The notes beneath the pieces are model-generated. The model was given only the letters and a program-made list of their open reading frames with translations. It was not told where the DNA came from and made no database searches. DNA of 64,000 nucleotides. Source: Chitinophaga pinensis. Lineage in GTDB: Bacteria; Bacteroidota; Bacteroidia; UKL13-3. Below are positions 18,997-27,418 of this stretch, one piece after another (position 1 is the first letter of the stretch; each line of letters starts with the position of its first letter). The stretch spans positions 81,407-145,406 of the forward strand of contig CAMARW010000006.1 of assembly GCA_945860865.1 (NCBI GenBank), given 5' to 3'. A program made the position numbers and the translations under genes.

Positions 18997-20007
18997 ATGA
19001 AAATTATCGTTCCTATGGCTGGTATGGGCAAACGTATGCGCCCGCACACACTCACAGTTCCTAAACCCCTAATTCCGGTTGCTGGTAAACCCATTGTGCA
19101 AAAAATTATTGAAGACCTTGCCCAAGTTTGTGGCACTGGTATAGAAGAAGTTGCCTTTATTATTGGTCCAAGTTTTGGCGAAGCTGTTGAAAAAGAGCTA
19201 GTTGCAGTGGCTCAGAAATTGGGCGCAAGGGGCTCTATTTACTATCAAGAAGAACCACTTGGAACAGCTCATGCCATTATGTGTGCCAAGGAAAGTTTAG
19301 ATGGTAATGTTTTGGTAGTTTTTGCCGATACCTTATTTAAAGCAGATTTTACTTTAGATAGAGAAAAAGATGGTATTATTTGGGTTCAGAAAGTAGCAGA
19401 CCCTAGTCCTTTCGGGGTTGTAAAAGTAGATGCAAATAATGTTATTACAGATTTTATAGAAAAGCCAGAAACTTTTGTGTCAGATTTAGCAATAATTGGT
19501 ATTTATTACTTTAAAGATGGTGCTTATTTGCGCAGCGAATTGCAGTATTTATTAGATAATGATGTTAGGGAAAAAGGCGAGTACCAGCTAACAAATGCGC
19601 TAGAGAACATGAAGCAAAAGGGTACAAAATTTGAGCCCGGACAAGTTACTGAGTGGTTAGATTGTGGCAATAAAAATTCTACGGTTCACACTAACTCGCG
19701 CATGTTAAATTTTATGCATGCAGCCAACCAAAAAATGGTAGATGATTCTGCAAAAATTGAAGAGTCACTCATTATTCAGCCTTCTTTAATTGGCAAAAAC
19801 GTTGTAATTAAACACAGCGTGGTTGGTCCAAACGCGTTTATTGCAGATGGTTGCCAAATAAGCAATGCTGTGGTAAGCAATTGTATGATTCAAACTAATA
19901 CCGTAATTAAAAACGCTGTGGTAGATAATGCCATGATTGGTAGTTACGTTAAATACGAAGGTGAAGCCAAAGATTTAAGCATTGGCGATTACACCACTAT
20001 TTCTTAA
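18997..20007 (+). CDS. Sugar-1-phosphate nucleotidyltransferase with C-terminal beta-helix
   Basis: A 336-residue nucleotidyltransferase. The N-terminal Rossmann-like domain has the nucleotide loop PMAGMGKRMRPHT (residues 6-18) and PKPLIPVAGKP; the base/sugar-binding YYQEEPLGTAHAI is at about residues 82-94 and the metal Asp in VVFADTLF follows. From about residue 245 there are hexapeptide-type repeats (left-handed beta helix). The best family match is glucose-1-phosphate thymidylyl/uridylyltransferase-like. It lies between dut and a TPR gene in a block I associate with Bacteroidota envelope assembly; the exact nucleotide sugar cannot be told from the sequence. Confidence 0.88.
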   Translation: MKIIVPMAGMGKRMRPHTLTVPKPLIPVAGKPIVQKIIEDLAQVCGTGIEEVAFIIGPSFGEAVEKELVAVAQKLGARGSIYYQEEPLGTAHAIMCAKESLDGNVLVVFADTLFKADFTLDREKDGIIWVQKVADPSPFGVVKVDANNVITDFIEKPETFVSDLAIIGIYYFKDGAYLRSELQYLLDNDVREKGEYQLTNALENMKQKGTKFEPGQVTEWLDCGNKNSTVHTNSRMLNFMHAANQKMVDDSAKIEESLIIQPSLIGKNVVIKHSVVGPNAFIADGCQISNAVVSNCMIQTNTVIKNAVVDNAMIGSYVKYEGEAKDLSIGDYTTIS

Positions 20008-20066
20008 TCAAGAATAATAATAGAACGGAAGTAATTTGCTGCAGGTTACTTTCGTTTAAATTTCAA

Positions 20067-21773
20067 ATGAATTTATTTAATCGCATATTTTTACTTTTTA
20101 GCATAATTCTCTCTAGTGTTTTTGTTTGGGCTCAGCCCGATAAAATTACACTTGATGAAAAAAAACGCATGGATTTTGACCGGCATTTTTTTGATGGCAT
20201 GAAGGAGAAAATGATTAATAATTTTATTGAAGCGGAAACTGCTTTTAGGGCGGCTATTTTGGTTGACCCTAAGAATGCCAATGTTCACTACCAAATGGCG
20301 AGTGTTTTGTTGGCTCAAAAAAAGCAAGATGAGGCAATTTTTGAGGCAGAGCGTGCTTTTAACCTTGAAACTGGTAATTTGTGGTATAGCAAATTTTTAA
20401 TTGAGTTGTATAAAAGTTCAAGGCAATTTACCGAAGCGGTAAAGGTTTGCGAGTTGGCTTATAAAACTAGTAAAGACTTATATTTTTTGCAGGAATTGGC
20501 AGTTTTATACAACAATAAAAATGATGCAAAAAAAGCATTAACTGTGCTAAATTTGATTGAAAAAGAGTTAGGTATAACAGAAGAAATAAGCAGTAAAAAA
20601 GAAGCAATTTATCTTAAAAGCAACAAGATAAAAGGCGCTATCAAGGAGATAGAAAAACTATGTATTGCTTTTCCCAAAGAGGCTCGTTATAAAGGCATGT
20701 TAGCAGATTTATACATGAATGCTAATAGGGAAAAAGAGGCCTTGGCTATTTACAAACAAATTCAGCTTGCCGATGTAAAAAATGGTTACTCAGCGCTTTC
20801 TTTAGCAGATTTTTACCAGCGAAAAAAAGATACGGCTGCTTATTATCAGCAAATAGTTTTGGCAATGCAATCCCAGCTTGAACCCAATATTAAAATGCAG
20901 GTGCTGGCAATGATTATACCTACTAGTTTTTTAGGTGCTGCACACCGAAAACTTTGTAAAGCATTAATAGATACTTTTATTACTTACCACCCCAATGCGC
21001 CAGAGCCCCACATATTTAATGGTGATATGGCGCTGCAAGAAAGAAATTTTGAACTGGCTCGCTCTCACTATTGGCTTGCATTGGAAATGAACCGAAACAA
21101 TATGATGGTGTGGGAACAGGTTTTATTTTGTGCCCAACAAATCCCTAATTACAACTATTTGCTTGTTGATTGTGAAAAAATGATTCGGGTGTTTCCAGAC
21201 TATGGAGTAGCCTATTTTTATCATAGCATAGCTGCCAGGCAATTAGAAATGATGGATAGTGCTGTTGTTTCTGCGCGTATGGCAGTAAGTTTAGCCAAAG
21301 ATGAAGAAATGGTTTTACAGATGCTTAGTAATTTGGGAGATATAGCACATTATGCTAAACATTATGAAACAAGCGATTCTGCTTTTGAAGCTGTTCTAGC
21401 ATTAGAGCCAAACAGCGCGCTTGCGTTAAATAATTATGCCTATTTTTTATCGCTGCGAAATTCGCAAATGGATAAAGCCTTAAATATGAGCAAAAAATCG
21501 CTAGAGTTAGATCCAAATAATCCATCTAATTTAGATACTTATGGTTGGATTTTATATAGCCTAGATAAATTTGATGAGGCAAAGATTTATATTGAAAAGT
21601 CATTAAAAATTTCGCCAAATAATGCTGAAGTTTTAGATCATTTGGGCGATGTTTTCTTTCGTTTAGGAAACAAAGAAGAAGCCAATATAAATTGGCGTAA
21701 AGCTCAGTTATTAGGATTAAATTCGGCCGAATTACAACAAAAGATAAACACACAATTGCTACCTAAAAAATAG
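20067..21773 (+). CDS. Exported TPR protein of the envelope cluster
   Basis: A 568-residue protein with a signal peptide (cleavage after VFVWAQ, about residue 22) and TPR motifs through most of its length; the best ones lie at residues 40-110 (FIEAETAFRAAILVDPKNAN) and 430-560 (ALNNYAYFLSLRN, then NLDTYGWILYSLDKFDEAK and NAEVLDHLGDVFFRLGNKEE). It precedes a DUF4292 lipoprotein gene by 11 bases, so the two are co-transcribed. A role in outer-membrane or surface-glycan assembly is inferred from context. A possible -7 box TACTTTCG is at 20047-20054. Confidence 0.88.
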   Translation: MNLFNRIFLLFSIILSSVFVWAQPDKITLDEKKRMDFDRHFFDGMKEKMINNFIEAETAFRAAILVDPKNANVHYQMASVLLAQKKQDEAIFEAERAFNLETGNLWYSKFLIELYKSSRQFTEAVKVCELAYKTSKDLYFLQELAVLYNNKNDAKKALTVLNLIEKELGITEEISSKKEAIYLKSNKIKGAIKEIEKLCIAFPKEARYKGMLADLYMNANREKEALAIYKQIQLADVKNGYSALSLADFYQRKKDTAAYYQQIVLAMQSQLEPNIKMQVLAMIIPTSFLGAAHRKLCKALIDTFITYHPNAPEPHIFNGDMALQERNFELARSHYWLALEMNRNNMMVWEQVLFCAQQIPNYNYLLVDCEKMIRVFPDYGVAYFYHSIAARQLEMMDSAVVSARMAVSLAKDEEMVLQMLSNLGDIAHYAKHYETSDSAFEAVLALEPNSALALNNYAYFLSLRNSQMDKALNMSKKSLELDPNNPSNLDTYGWILYSLDKFDEAKIYIEKSLKISPNNAEVLDHLGDVFFRLGNKEEANINWRKAQLLGLNSAELQQKINTQLLPKK

Positions 21774-21784
21774 TTAATCAGAAT

Positions 21785-22576
21785 ATGAATAAATTAGCGC
21801 TGCTTATATCTTTAACATTTTTTTTTGGTTTGGTTTCCTGTAAATTAAAAAAGCCTATTTTACAAACTGAACCAAATTTAGCCACCTTGAATGCAGGTGT
21901 TTTAGACAGTAAAAAAGCAGGTATTTTATCTAATATATTACAGCTTAAAAATAGTCCCCAAGCTTTTTCGTATTTGGCAGAAGCAGATTACTTTGATGGC
22001 AAACAATCTGTTACCCTAAATATGGATGTTTCGGTAAAAAAAAATGAATACATCTATTTAAATGCCAAAGCATTAGGTTTTGTAAATGTAGCAAGAGTTA
22101 TGGTTCAACCAGATTCTATTCGAATTTTAGATCTCATTAATCGAAAATATATTTCTGCTTCTTATCAATTCATGAAAAATTTTACCCAAGCAAAATTGGG
22201 ATTTTATGAGCTACAGAATATGGTTTATGCCCAAACATTTTATGAGCCTAATATAAGTAATACAATATTAGATTCTTTGGGTCAGCAATTAATTTTACTA
22301 TTAAATGTAGGTTCAACGCAGCAAAAAGCTTTCTACAACAAAGATTTTCTATTGCAAAGTGTATTGTTAACTGAACAAGCCCAACAGCAGCAGATGCAGG
22401 TTGATTATGCTAATTTTAAAAATATTGATGGAATTAATTATCCGCATGAATTAGTAATTAACATTTCGGGAGAAAAAAAAATAGAATGTAAGTTTACAAT
22501 TAGCAACTTTGCAGGCAGCATAAAAAAAGAGCCACAATTTGTTATTCCAAAATCATATAAAGTTCAAGTTTACTAG
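21785..22576 (+). CDS. DUF4292 lipoprotein
   Basis: A 263-residue lipoprotein: the signal peptide ends in LVSC with the lipidated Cys at about residue 20. The rest, rich in beta strands, fits the DUF4292 family, whose fold is thought to be LolA/LolB- or outer-membrane-lipoprotein-sorting-like. It sits between a TPR gene and the EnvC-like gene. Its last 38 bases overlap the start assigned to the EnvC-like gene, suggesting translational coupling. Confidence 0.82.
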   Translation: MNKLALLISLTFFFGLVSCKLKKPILQTEPNLATLNAGVLDSKKAGILSNILQLKNSPQAFSYLAEADYFDGKQSVTLNMDVSVKKNEYIYLNAKALGFVNVARVMVQPDSIRILDLINRKYISASYQFMKNFTQAKLGFYELQNMVYAQTFYEPNISNTILDSLGQQLILLLNVGSTQQKAFYNKDFLLQSVLLTEQAQQQQMQVDYANFKNIDGINYPHELVINISGEKKIECKFTISNFAGSIKKEPQFVIPKSYKVQVY

Positions 22577-23816
22577 CGTCATTTTGCTAGTTTTATTCAC
22601 TAGTTTTTGGGCTGAAGGGCAAAATCTTGTAAAAAAAAGGAAAGAGTTAGAAGCAAAACGAATGGCTCTCCAAGAGCAAATTCTGCGTAACAAAAAAGAA
22701 TTGCAGAAGGCCAAAGTTGCAGAGCAATCCTCTGTAAAGCAACTCGAAGTTATTGGCTCTCAAATAATTGTTCGTGAACAGCTTATTGATCATGTTTCGC
22801 AGGAGGCATTTGAGTTGAGTATTGATATAAGCAATCAACAAAAGATTGTTTCTCTTTTAAAAGAAGACATTGTTAGGTTAAAGGCAGATTATGCAACCTA
22901 TTTAGCTGCAGCTTACAAGAAGAGGAATGTTAATGATGCTATTCTATACATTTTTGATTCTAAAAGCTTAGACCAAGCTATTAAACGTTTAAAATATTTG
23001 AATACTTATGGAAATTATAGACAACAGCAAGCACGCATTATTTTGCGTACCCAGCAGCAAATGGTTGTTGCCTTGCAAGAATTAATTTCTATTAAACAAC
23101 AAAAACTAGGTTTAGTTAAATTAAAAGAAACAGAGAAGAAAGAATTAGTTGCCGATAAACAAGTGCAAACCGTGCTTTTGCAAAAAGTTCAAACTAAAGT
23201 TAAATCTTTGGCTCAAATTATTGCGCAGCAAGAAAAAGCAGCAAGAGCTTTAAACCAATCTTTGAATAGATTGATTGCAGATGAAATTTTAGCAGCTAAA
23301 AAAGTTGAAGAACGAAAGCGTGCTAATGAGGTTGCTACTAAAAAGAAGCCTAATGCTCCTGTTACAAGTAATAGTTATTTAAGTGATGCTGATTTAAAAT
23401 TAAGTGGCAATTTTGCCGCCAATAAAGGAAAGTTGCCATGGCCTGCCACTGGAGTTTTGGCGCAAGGTTTTGGTAAAAGGGCTCATCAAACGCTCAAAGG
23501 TGTTACCTTAACAAACAATGGTATTGATATAGCAACGCCGCATGGGGCTGCTGTTCATTCGGTTTTTAAAGGCACAGTTAAGGGTATTTTCTCTATTCCT
23601 GGCTTAGATAAGGTAATCTTAATAAATCATGGAGAGTACTTCACAGTTTATGCTCGTTTGGCTGAAGTTAATGTTAAAATTGGAGATGTGGTTGAGCCAA
23701 AAGATATCATTGGTGAAGTGATGCTAAATATGGAAGACAATACGAGTAAATTACATTTTGAGGTCTGGAAACAACAGGTTTTTCAAAATCCTTTGCCTTG
23801 GCTTAAGGCAAAGTAA
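22539..23816 (+). CDS. EnvC-like murein hydrolase activator (degenerate LytM domain)
   Basis: A 425-residue exported protein. After a signal peptide (to about residue 28) there is a long coiled coil (30-265), then a C-terminal LytM/M23 domain from about residue 298 ending in NPLPWL, like EnvC. The zinc site is broken: the HxxxD motif reads NGIDI preceded by Asn (about 327), the YAHL His is Arg (VYARL, about 371), and HxH reads KLH (about 405). Only the Asp and the last His remain. EnvC in E. coli is likewise inactive and activates amidases at the septum. The start is TTG at 22539, inside the DUF4292 gene; no ATG fits the signal peptide. Confidence 0.85.
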   Translation: MLFQNHIKFKFTSVILLVLFTSFWAEGQNLVKKRKELEAKRMALQEQILRNKKELQKAKVAEQSSVKQLEVIGSQIIVREQLIDHVSQEAFELSIDISNQQKIVSLLKEDIVRLKADYATYLAAAYKKRNVNDAILYIFDSKSLDQAIKRLKYLNTYGNYRQQQARIILRTQQQMVVALQELISIKQQKLGLVKLKETEKKELVADKQVQTVLLQKVQTKVKSLAQIIAQQEKAARALNQSLNRLIADEILAAKKVEERKRANEVATKKKPNAPVTSNSYLSDADLKLSGNFAANKGKLPWPATGVLAQGFGKRAHQTLKGVTLTNNGIDIATPHGAAVHSVFKGTVKGIFSIPGLDKVILINHGEYFTVYARLAEVNVKIGDVVEPKDIIGEVMLNMEDNTSKLHFEVWKQQVFQNPLPWLKAK

Positions 23817-23877
23817 AATTGAGAAACCTATACAACCTTTTTGCTTTTAATCTGTTATCAGTTATAAATATTAAAAT

Positions 23878-24690
23878 ATGAAAAGAAAAAATTTACTCCT
23901 AACCTTTACTGTAATGGCTTTAGCCCTAGGTATGGGCTCTTTGCATTCTACACCCGATGGTGCACCTACAGATGGTAGAACAGGTTCGCCTGGGGATGGC
24001 GGAAAAACATGTGCTACTTCGGGTTGCCACTTTGGTTCAGCTACCACAATTAATAATGTTATTACTAGCAATATTCCGGCAGAAGGTTATACTCCTGGAG
24101 CCTCTTATACCATTACAGTAAGTGTAGATGGAAGTGGAAGAAAAGGCTTGTGTGTAAGTCCGCAAAAGGAAGACGGAACTTTAATGGGAACGCTTACAGC
24201 CGGAGCAGGTTTGGCTTTTGTTGGCGGGAAATATATAACACATACCTCACCAAAAACGGATGCCATGTCTGTATGGACATTTACTTGGGTGGCACCAGCC
24301 GCAGGTTCTGGCAGGGTAATTTTTTATGGTGCATTTGCCAATAACAGAAATGTGGTGCGCAAATCTGAATATGCCATCGAAGAAAAAATTGCCTCTGGTA
24401 CCAGTGAAAATAAATTAGTTGCCCAATTTAATGTTTTTCCAAATCCTTCTAAGGCTAATGCGCCATTAACTATTGGGTTTAATCCAAAAAATGCAGATAA
24501 TTTTAAAATTACCTTACTGGATATTACGGGTAAGGAAGTTTCTGTATTGTTCCACGAATCGGTTCAGCCAAGATACCAAGAGCAATCTTTTATTTTACCA
24601 TCTTTAACAAAAGGGGTTTACTTCATTCGTTTAACTGGAAATAAAGAGAGCATAACACAAAAACTATTCATTCATAATGAAATAAATTAG
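23878..24690 (+). CDS. Choice-of-anchor V domain protein with T9SS sorting domain
   Basis: A 270-residue secreted protein: signal peptide (residues 1-20), a choice-of-anchor V (reeler-like) domain at about 25-175 that begins with a Gly/Asp-rich stretch and CATSGCHFG, and a type A T9SS C-terminal sorting domain (FNVFPNPS at about 184, ending VYFIRLTGNKESITQKLFIH). It would cross the outer membrane by type IX secretion and be attached to the surface or released. The CxxxCH element near residue 41 resembles an unusual c-type haem site. It is monocistronic and followed by a strong terminator. Confidence 0.85.
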   Translation: MKRKNLLLTFTVMALALGMGSLHSTPDGAPTDGRTGSPGDGGKTCATSGCHFGSATTINNVITSNIPAEGYTPGASYTITVSVDGSGRKGLCVSPQKEDGTLMGTLTAGAGLAFVGGKYITHTSPKTDAMSVWTFTWVAPAAGSGRVIFYGAFANNRNVVRKSEYAIEEKIASGTSENKLVAQFNVFPNPSKANAPLTIGFNPKNADNFKITLLDITGKEVSVLFHESVQPRYQEQSFILPSLTKGVYFIRLTGNKESITQKLFIHNEIN

Positions 24691-24691
24691 G

Positions 24692-24719
24692 AAAACGCCA
24701 CGTTTTAACGTGGCGTTTT
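24692..24719 (+). terminator. Intrinsic terminator after the T9SS cargo gene
   Basis: An 11-bp perfect stem (24692-24702 with 24709-24719), 6-base loop, and a run of T continuing to 24723. It lies directly after the stop codon and isolates the upstream gene from menE. Confidence 0.9.
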
Positions 24720-24731
24720 TTTTGCATAGCT

Positions 24732-25796
24732 ATGGCATTTTCAATTATTGTAAAAGAACAAGCTTATACCTTAGAGGCGTTTTTAAATGCCTCTTTTCTT
24801 GATTCCTATGCCTTGCGTGCACAAGCTTTTTTAAATAGTTGGCAAAACGATGGCGTTTTTAGCTTTTATACCAGCGGAACAACGGGCTTGCCTAAACAAT
24901 TATGCTTTAGCAAAACACAGCTTTTTACAAGTGCTTTAAATACGCTTAATGCGCTAAAATTAAAAGGAGCGAGCGAGCATATTTTGGCTTGTTTAGATCT
25001 AAAATTTGTTGGCGGAGCAATGATGCTCGTTCGCGCGCTAGTTTTAGATTGCCCCATATCTTTGTTTGAACCTAGTAAAAATATTTTAGAAATTATAGCT
25101 CCCAATCATCCATATACTTTTGCCTCATTTGTACCCTTACAATTGCAAAATTTGGATAAGAGATTAGCCGCCTTCCAGCACATACAAACCGTTTTAATTG
25201 GGGGAAATAGTTTAATGCCTGCCTTAAAAAAGCAATTGTCTGTTGTTAGTAATAGGGTGTTTCATACCTATGGAATGACAGAGACGCTTTCTAATATTGC
25301 CCTTATGCAAGTAGGCGTAGATGTTGGGTTTTGGGTAATTGCACCCAATATTATTAGGATAAACGAACAGCAGCAAATTGTTATAAAAACGCCAATTTTG
25401 CCCGATGAATTTACGAGTAATGATATAGGCAATTGGATTGATAATACGCATTTTGAATGTTTGGGAAGAACCGATTTTGTAATTAATTCGGGAGGAATAA
25501 AAATACATCCTGAACAAATAGAATCTATTATTGGTGAGCAAAATTTAATTCCTGATAACATATTATTTTGCCTGGCTAAAGCACCTCATCCAAAATGGCA
25601 GGAGGAGCTCGTTTTGGTAAGTAATGATATTAATGCCAATCAATACTTGGGTGAAATTAAAAATTACCTCAAGGAAAGAGGTTTATCTTACGCCAAACCA
25701 CAACGTTTTATTTATGTTAATGAGTTGCCCTTAAATGAAAATGGTAAAATTTTACGAAAACGATTAAATGAAGTCATTGAAAATGAGGGGCTTTGA
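24732..25796 (+). CDS. menE: o-Succinylbenzoate-CoA ligase (AMP-binding enzyme)
   Basis: A 354-residue adenylate-forming enzyme, shorter than typical MenE (about 450-490), as is common in Bacteroidota. The ATP loop SFYTSGTTGLPKQ is at about residues 38-50, the adenine motif HTYGMTETLSNIA at about 178-190, and the Asp-containing hinge segment LGRTDFVINSGGIKIHPEQIE at about 240-260; the C-terminal Lys is in NENGKILRKRL. It would activate o-succinylbenzoate with CoA in menaquinone synthesis. The call over other acyl-CoA ligases rests on the small size and on menF and a hotdog thioesterase elsewhere in this window; it is not adjacent to them. Confidence 0.85.
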   Translation: MAFSIIVKEQAYTLEAFLNASFLDSYALRAQAFLNSWQNDGVFSFYTSGTTGLPKQLCFSKTQLFTSALNTLNALKLKGASEHILACLDLKFVGGAMMLVRALVLDCPISLFEPSKNILEIIAPNHPYTFASFVPLQLQNLDKRLAAFQHIQTVLIGGNSLMPALKKQLSVVSNRVFHTYGMTETLSNIALMQVGVDVGFWVIAPNIIRINEQQQIVIKTPILPDEFTSNDIGNWIDNTHFECLGRTDFVINSGGIKIHPEQIESIIGEQNLIPDNILFCLAKAPHPKWQEELVLVSNDINANQYLGEIKNYLKERGLSYAKPQRFIYVNELPLNENGKILRKRLNEVIENEGL

Positions 25797-25826
25797 TATT
25801 TAATCTAAACTTTATAAAAAACATGA

Positions 25827-25855
25827 TTGAGAAGTCAGCAGTTTTTATAATTTCG
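25827..25855 (+). promoter_or_regulatory. Promoter of the DUF2795 gene
   Basis: TTG (25827-25829), 18 bases, TAATTTCG (25848-25855); the ATG follows 22 bases further on. Spacing and both boxes fit the Bacteroidota pattern with the C variant at the penultimate position. Confidence 0.65.
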
Positions 25856-25877
25856 CGTAAATATAAATATTAATCTT

Positions 25878-26099
25878 ATGTACTGGACACTAGAACTAGC
25901 CTCTTATTTGGACGACGCGCCTTGGCCTGCCACCAAAGATGAATTAATAGATTACGCCATTCGCTCTGGAGCTCCATTGGAGGTAATTGAGAATTTACAA
26001 GAATTGGAGGATGATGGAGAGCCATTTGAAACAATCGAAGAAATTTGGCCTGATTACCCAACGAATGAAGACTATTTTTATAATGAAGACGAATTATAA
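25878..26099 (+). CDS. DUF2795 family small acidic protein
   Basis: A 73-residue protein of the DUF2795 family, recognisable from LDDAPWPATKDELIDYAIRS and the following helix VIENLQEL. It is strongly acidic, especially in its C-terminal third. The family is widespread and uncharacterised. The last six residues (YNEDEL) are encoded by one arm of a perfect palindrome whose other arm encodes the same six residues at the end of the convergent gene; the two coding regions overlap by six bases. Confidence 0.88.
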   Translation: MYWTLELASYLDDAPWPATKDELIDYAIRSGAPLEVIENLQELEDDGEPFETIEEIWPDYPTNEDYFYNEDEL

Positions 26100-26115
26100 T
26101 TCGTCTTCATTATAA
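26078..26115. repeat. Perfect 38-bp palindrome spanning two convergent stop codons
   Basis: Each 19-base half is the exact reverse complement of the other, with no spacer; the centre lies between 26096 and 26097. Both strands therefore read Tyr-Asn-Glu-Asp-Glu-Leu-stop in the frame of their own gene. As RNA either strand could fold into a long AT-rich hairpin, so it may end transcription from both sides, although no T run of the usual kind follows. Confidence 0.95.
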
Positions 26116-27266
26116 GATATTGTAGAAGCATTTTGTTGAATAAAGCTAGCCTGATATTGTTCTAATATCGGGTTTCCTTTTTCATGCAAGTTAATGCAGT
26201 AGCGCAATCCTGCGCCTGCCCCAATAGATTTTACCAAACCTAAATCCAATAATAACTGAAAATCTCTTTGAATGGTTTTTCGGTTACAATCAAATTCATT
26301 TACCAATTCTTTGGTAGAGATAAATCCACGATGTTGCACAATGTACATAATTAGTTTTTGCCTTTTATTAAGTACGCTATCATCTATCTCTTTAAGCTTA
26401 TAGCCGCGTTCAAAAACATAATTCATGATGTTTTTTTGGCGCGGATTTAATTTTTCAAAATCAACTTGTTTTCTAAAATAATTTTTAAATAACTCTTTTA
26501 ACCTGCTTAATTGTGATTGTTGCAACTGTAAGCCAAAATTTATTTGTTCATTGAGGCTGTTTTCGTCACCTTGTATGGCATTTATTACTATTTGGTCGTA
26601 GGCTGGTTTATTGATATAAATTTCGTGCGGTAAACAAAGCAACCCATTCATGTCAATCTGATTTTTCTTTAACCAAAATAGTTGAAGTAAGGAGGCAAAT
26701 TTTGGCTTAGATTCACTAAAGAGGGGTAAAGCCATTATCCTAAAATGTAATATCCAACTTTGTATGATTGGATGAAACTCCTGATCATTATTTAAGAAAT
26801 CAAATAAATTTTCTAATTCAATTTCAGTTTCTAATCCAAGTTTTTCTGAAATTTTAGCATTTTGACCTGAAAATAAATTGATTTCACTTTTATTTTGATA
26901 GAGATCTCCTATAAGTATTTTCTCTAATTGGATTAAAAACGAAATACTTAAGTTTTCATGAATTTGTTCATCAATAAAAAGCTCGGCCTTCTGATATTGT
27001 TCTACTGCGCGTTCTGCCATATTAGAGGCGCGCAAATTTTTATTAACTAGGTATTTAACTGTTTTTACATCAAGTAAATTTTGATCCAATGCATTAGTAT
27101 AGTAGTTCCTTAAAATGGTACTATTCATTCTTTCAATACTACGAATGGATTCTGGCAGGTCTATGAAATCAAATATCTTAGCAAGTTCTGCTTGGTCTTG
27201 CACGCATTGCAAGAAAGCTTCGTCTACAGATAAAATGGGTTCGTATTTATTGATTAATATCATCAA
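26094..27266 (-). CDS. Degenerate Fic-like protein with C-terminal DeoR-type HTH
   Basis: A 390-residue cytoplasmic protein. The central region reads like a Fic fold (helical N-terminal part with IERMNSTILRN, then a segment at about residues 167-195 in the position of the Fic active site), but the HPFxDGNGR motif is replaced: after WILHFRIMA comes LPLFSESKPK, so the catalytic His, the anion-binding GNG and the Arg are all lost. The C-terminus (about 300-355) is a winged helix of DeoR type with GFISTKELVNEFDCNRKTIQ as recognition part. I infer a DNA-binding regulator with a non-catalytic Fic-like sensor. No target is suggested by neighbours. Fic ancestry is by pattern only. Confidence 0.6.
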   Translation of the reverse strand: MMILINKYEPILSVDEAFLQCVQDQAELAKIFDFIDLPESIRSIERMNSTILRNYYTNALDQNLLDVKTVKYLVNKNLRASNMAERAVEQYQKAELFIDEQIHENLSISFLIQLEKILIGDLYQNKSEINLFSGQNAKISEKLGLETEIELENLFDFLNNDQEFHPIIQSWILHFRIMALPLFSESKPKFASLLQLFWLKKNQIDMNGLLCLPHEIYINKPAYDQIVINAIQGDENSLNEQINFGLQLQQSQLSRLKELFKNYFRKQVDFEKLNPRQKNIMNYVFERGYKLKEIDDSVLNKRQKLIMYIVQHRGFISTKELVNEFDCNRKTIQRDFQLLLDLGLVKSIGAGAGLRYCINLHEKGNPILEQYQASFIQQNASTISYNEDEL

Positions 27267-27418
27267 CTACGAATCTAAGTTGAAAAAAGGAGGCCTGTTA
27301 AGCCTGCTTTTTCACAAAATGGTGGATTTCCATTTTGCAAATAGAATTAATCGTTCAATTTGGTCTCAGAACTTACGTAAACAAGGCTTTTCACTTTTTA
27401 ATAAAAGTAGACAAAGTT

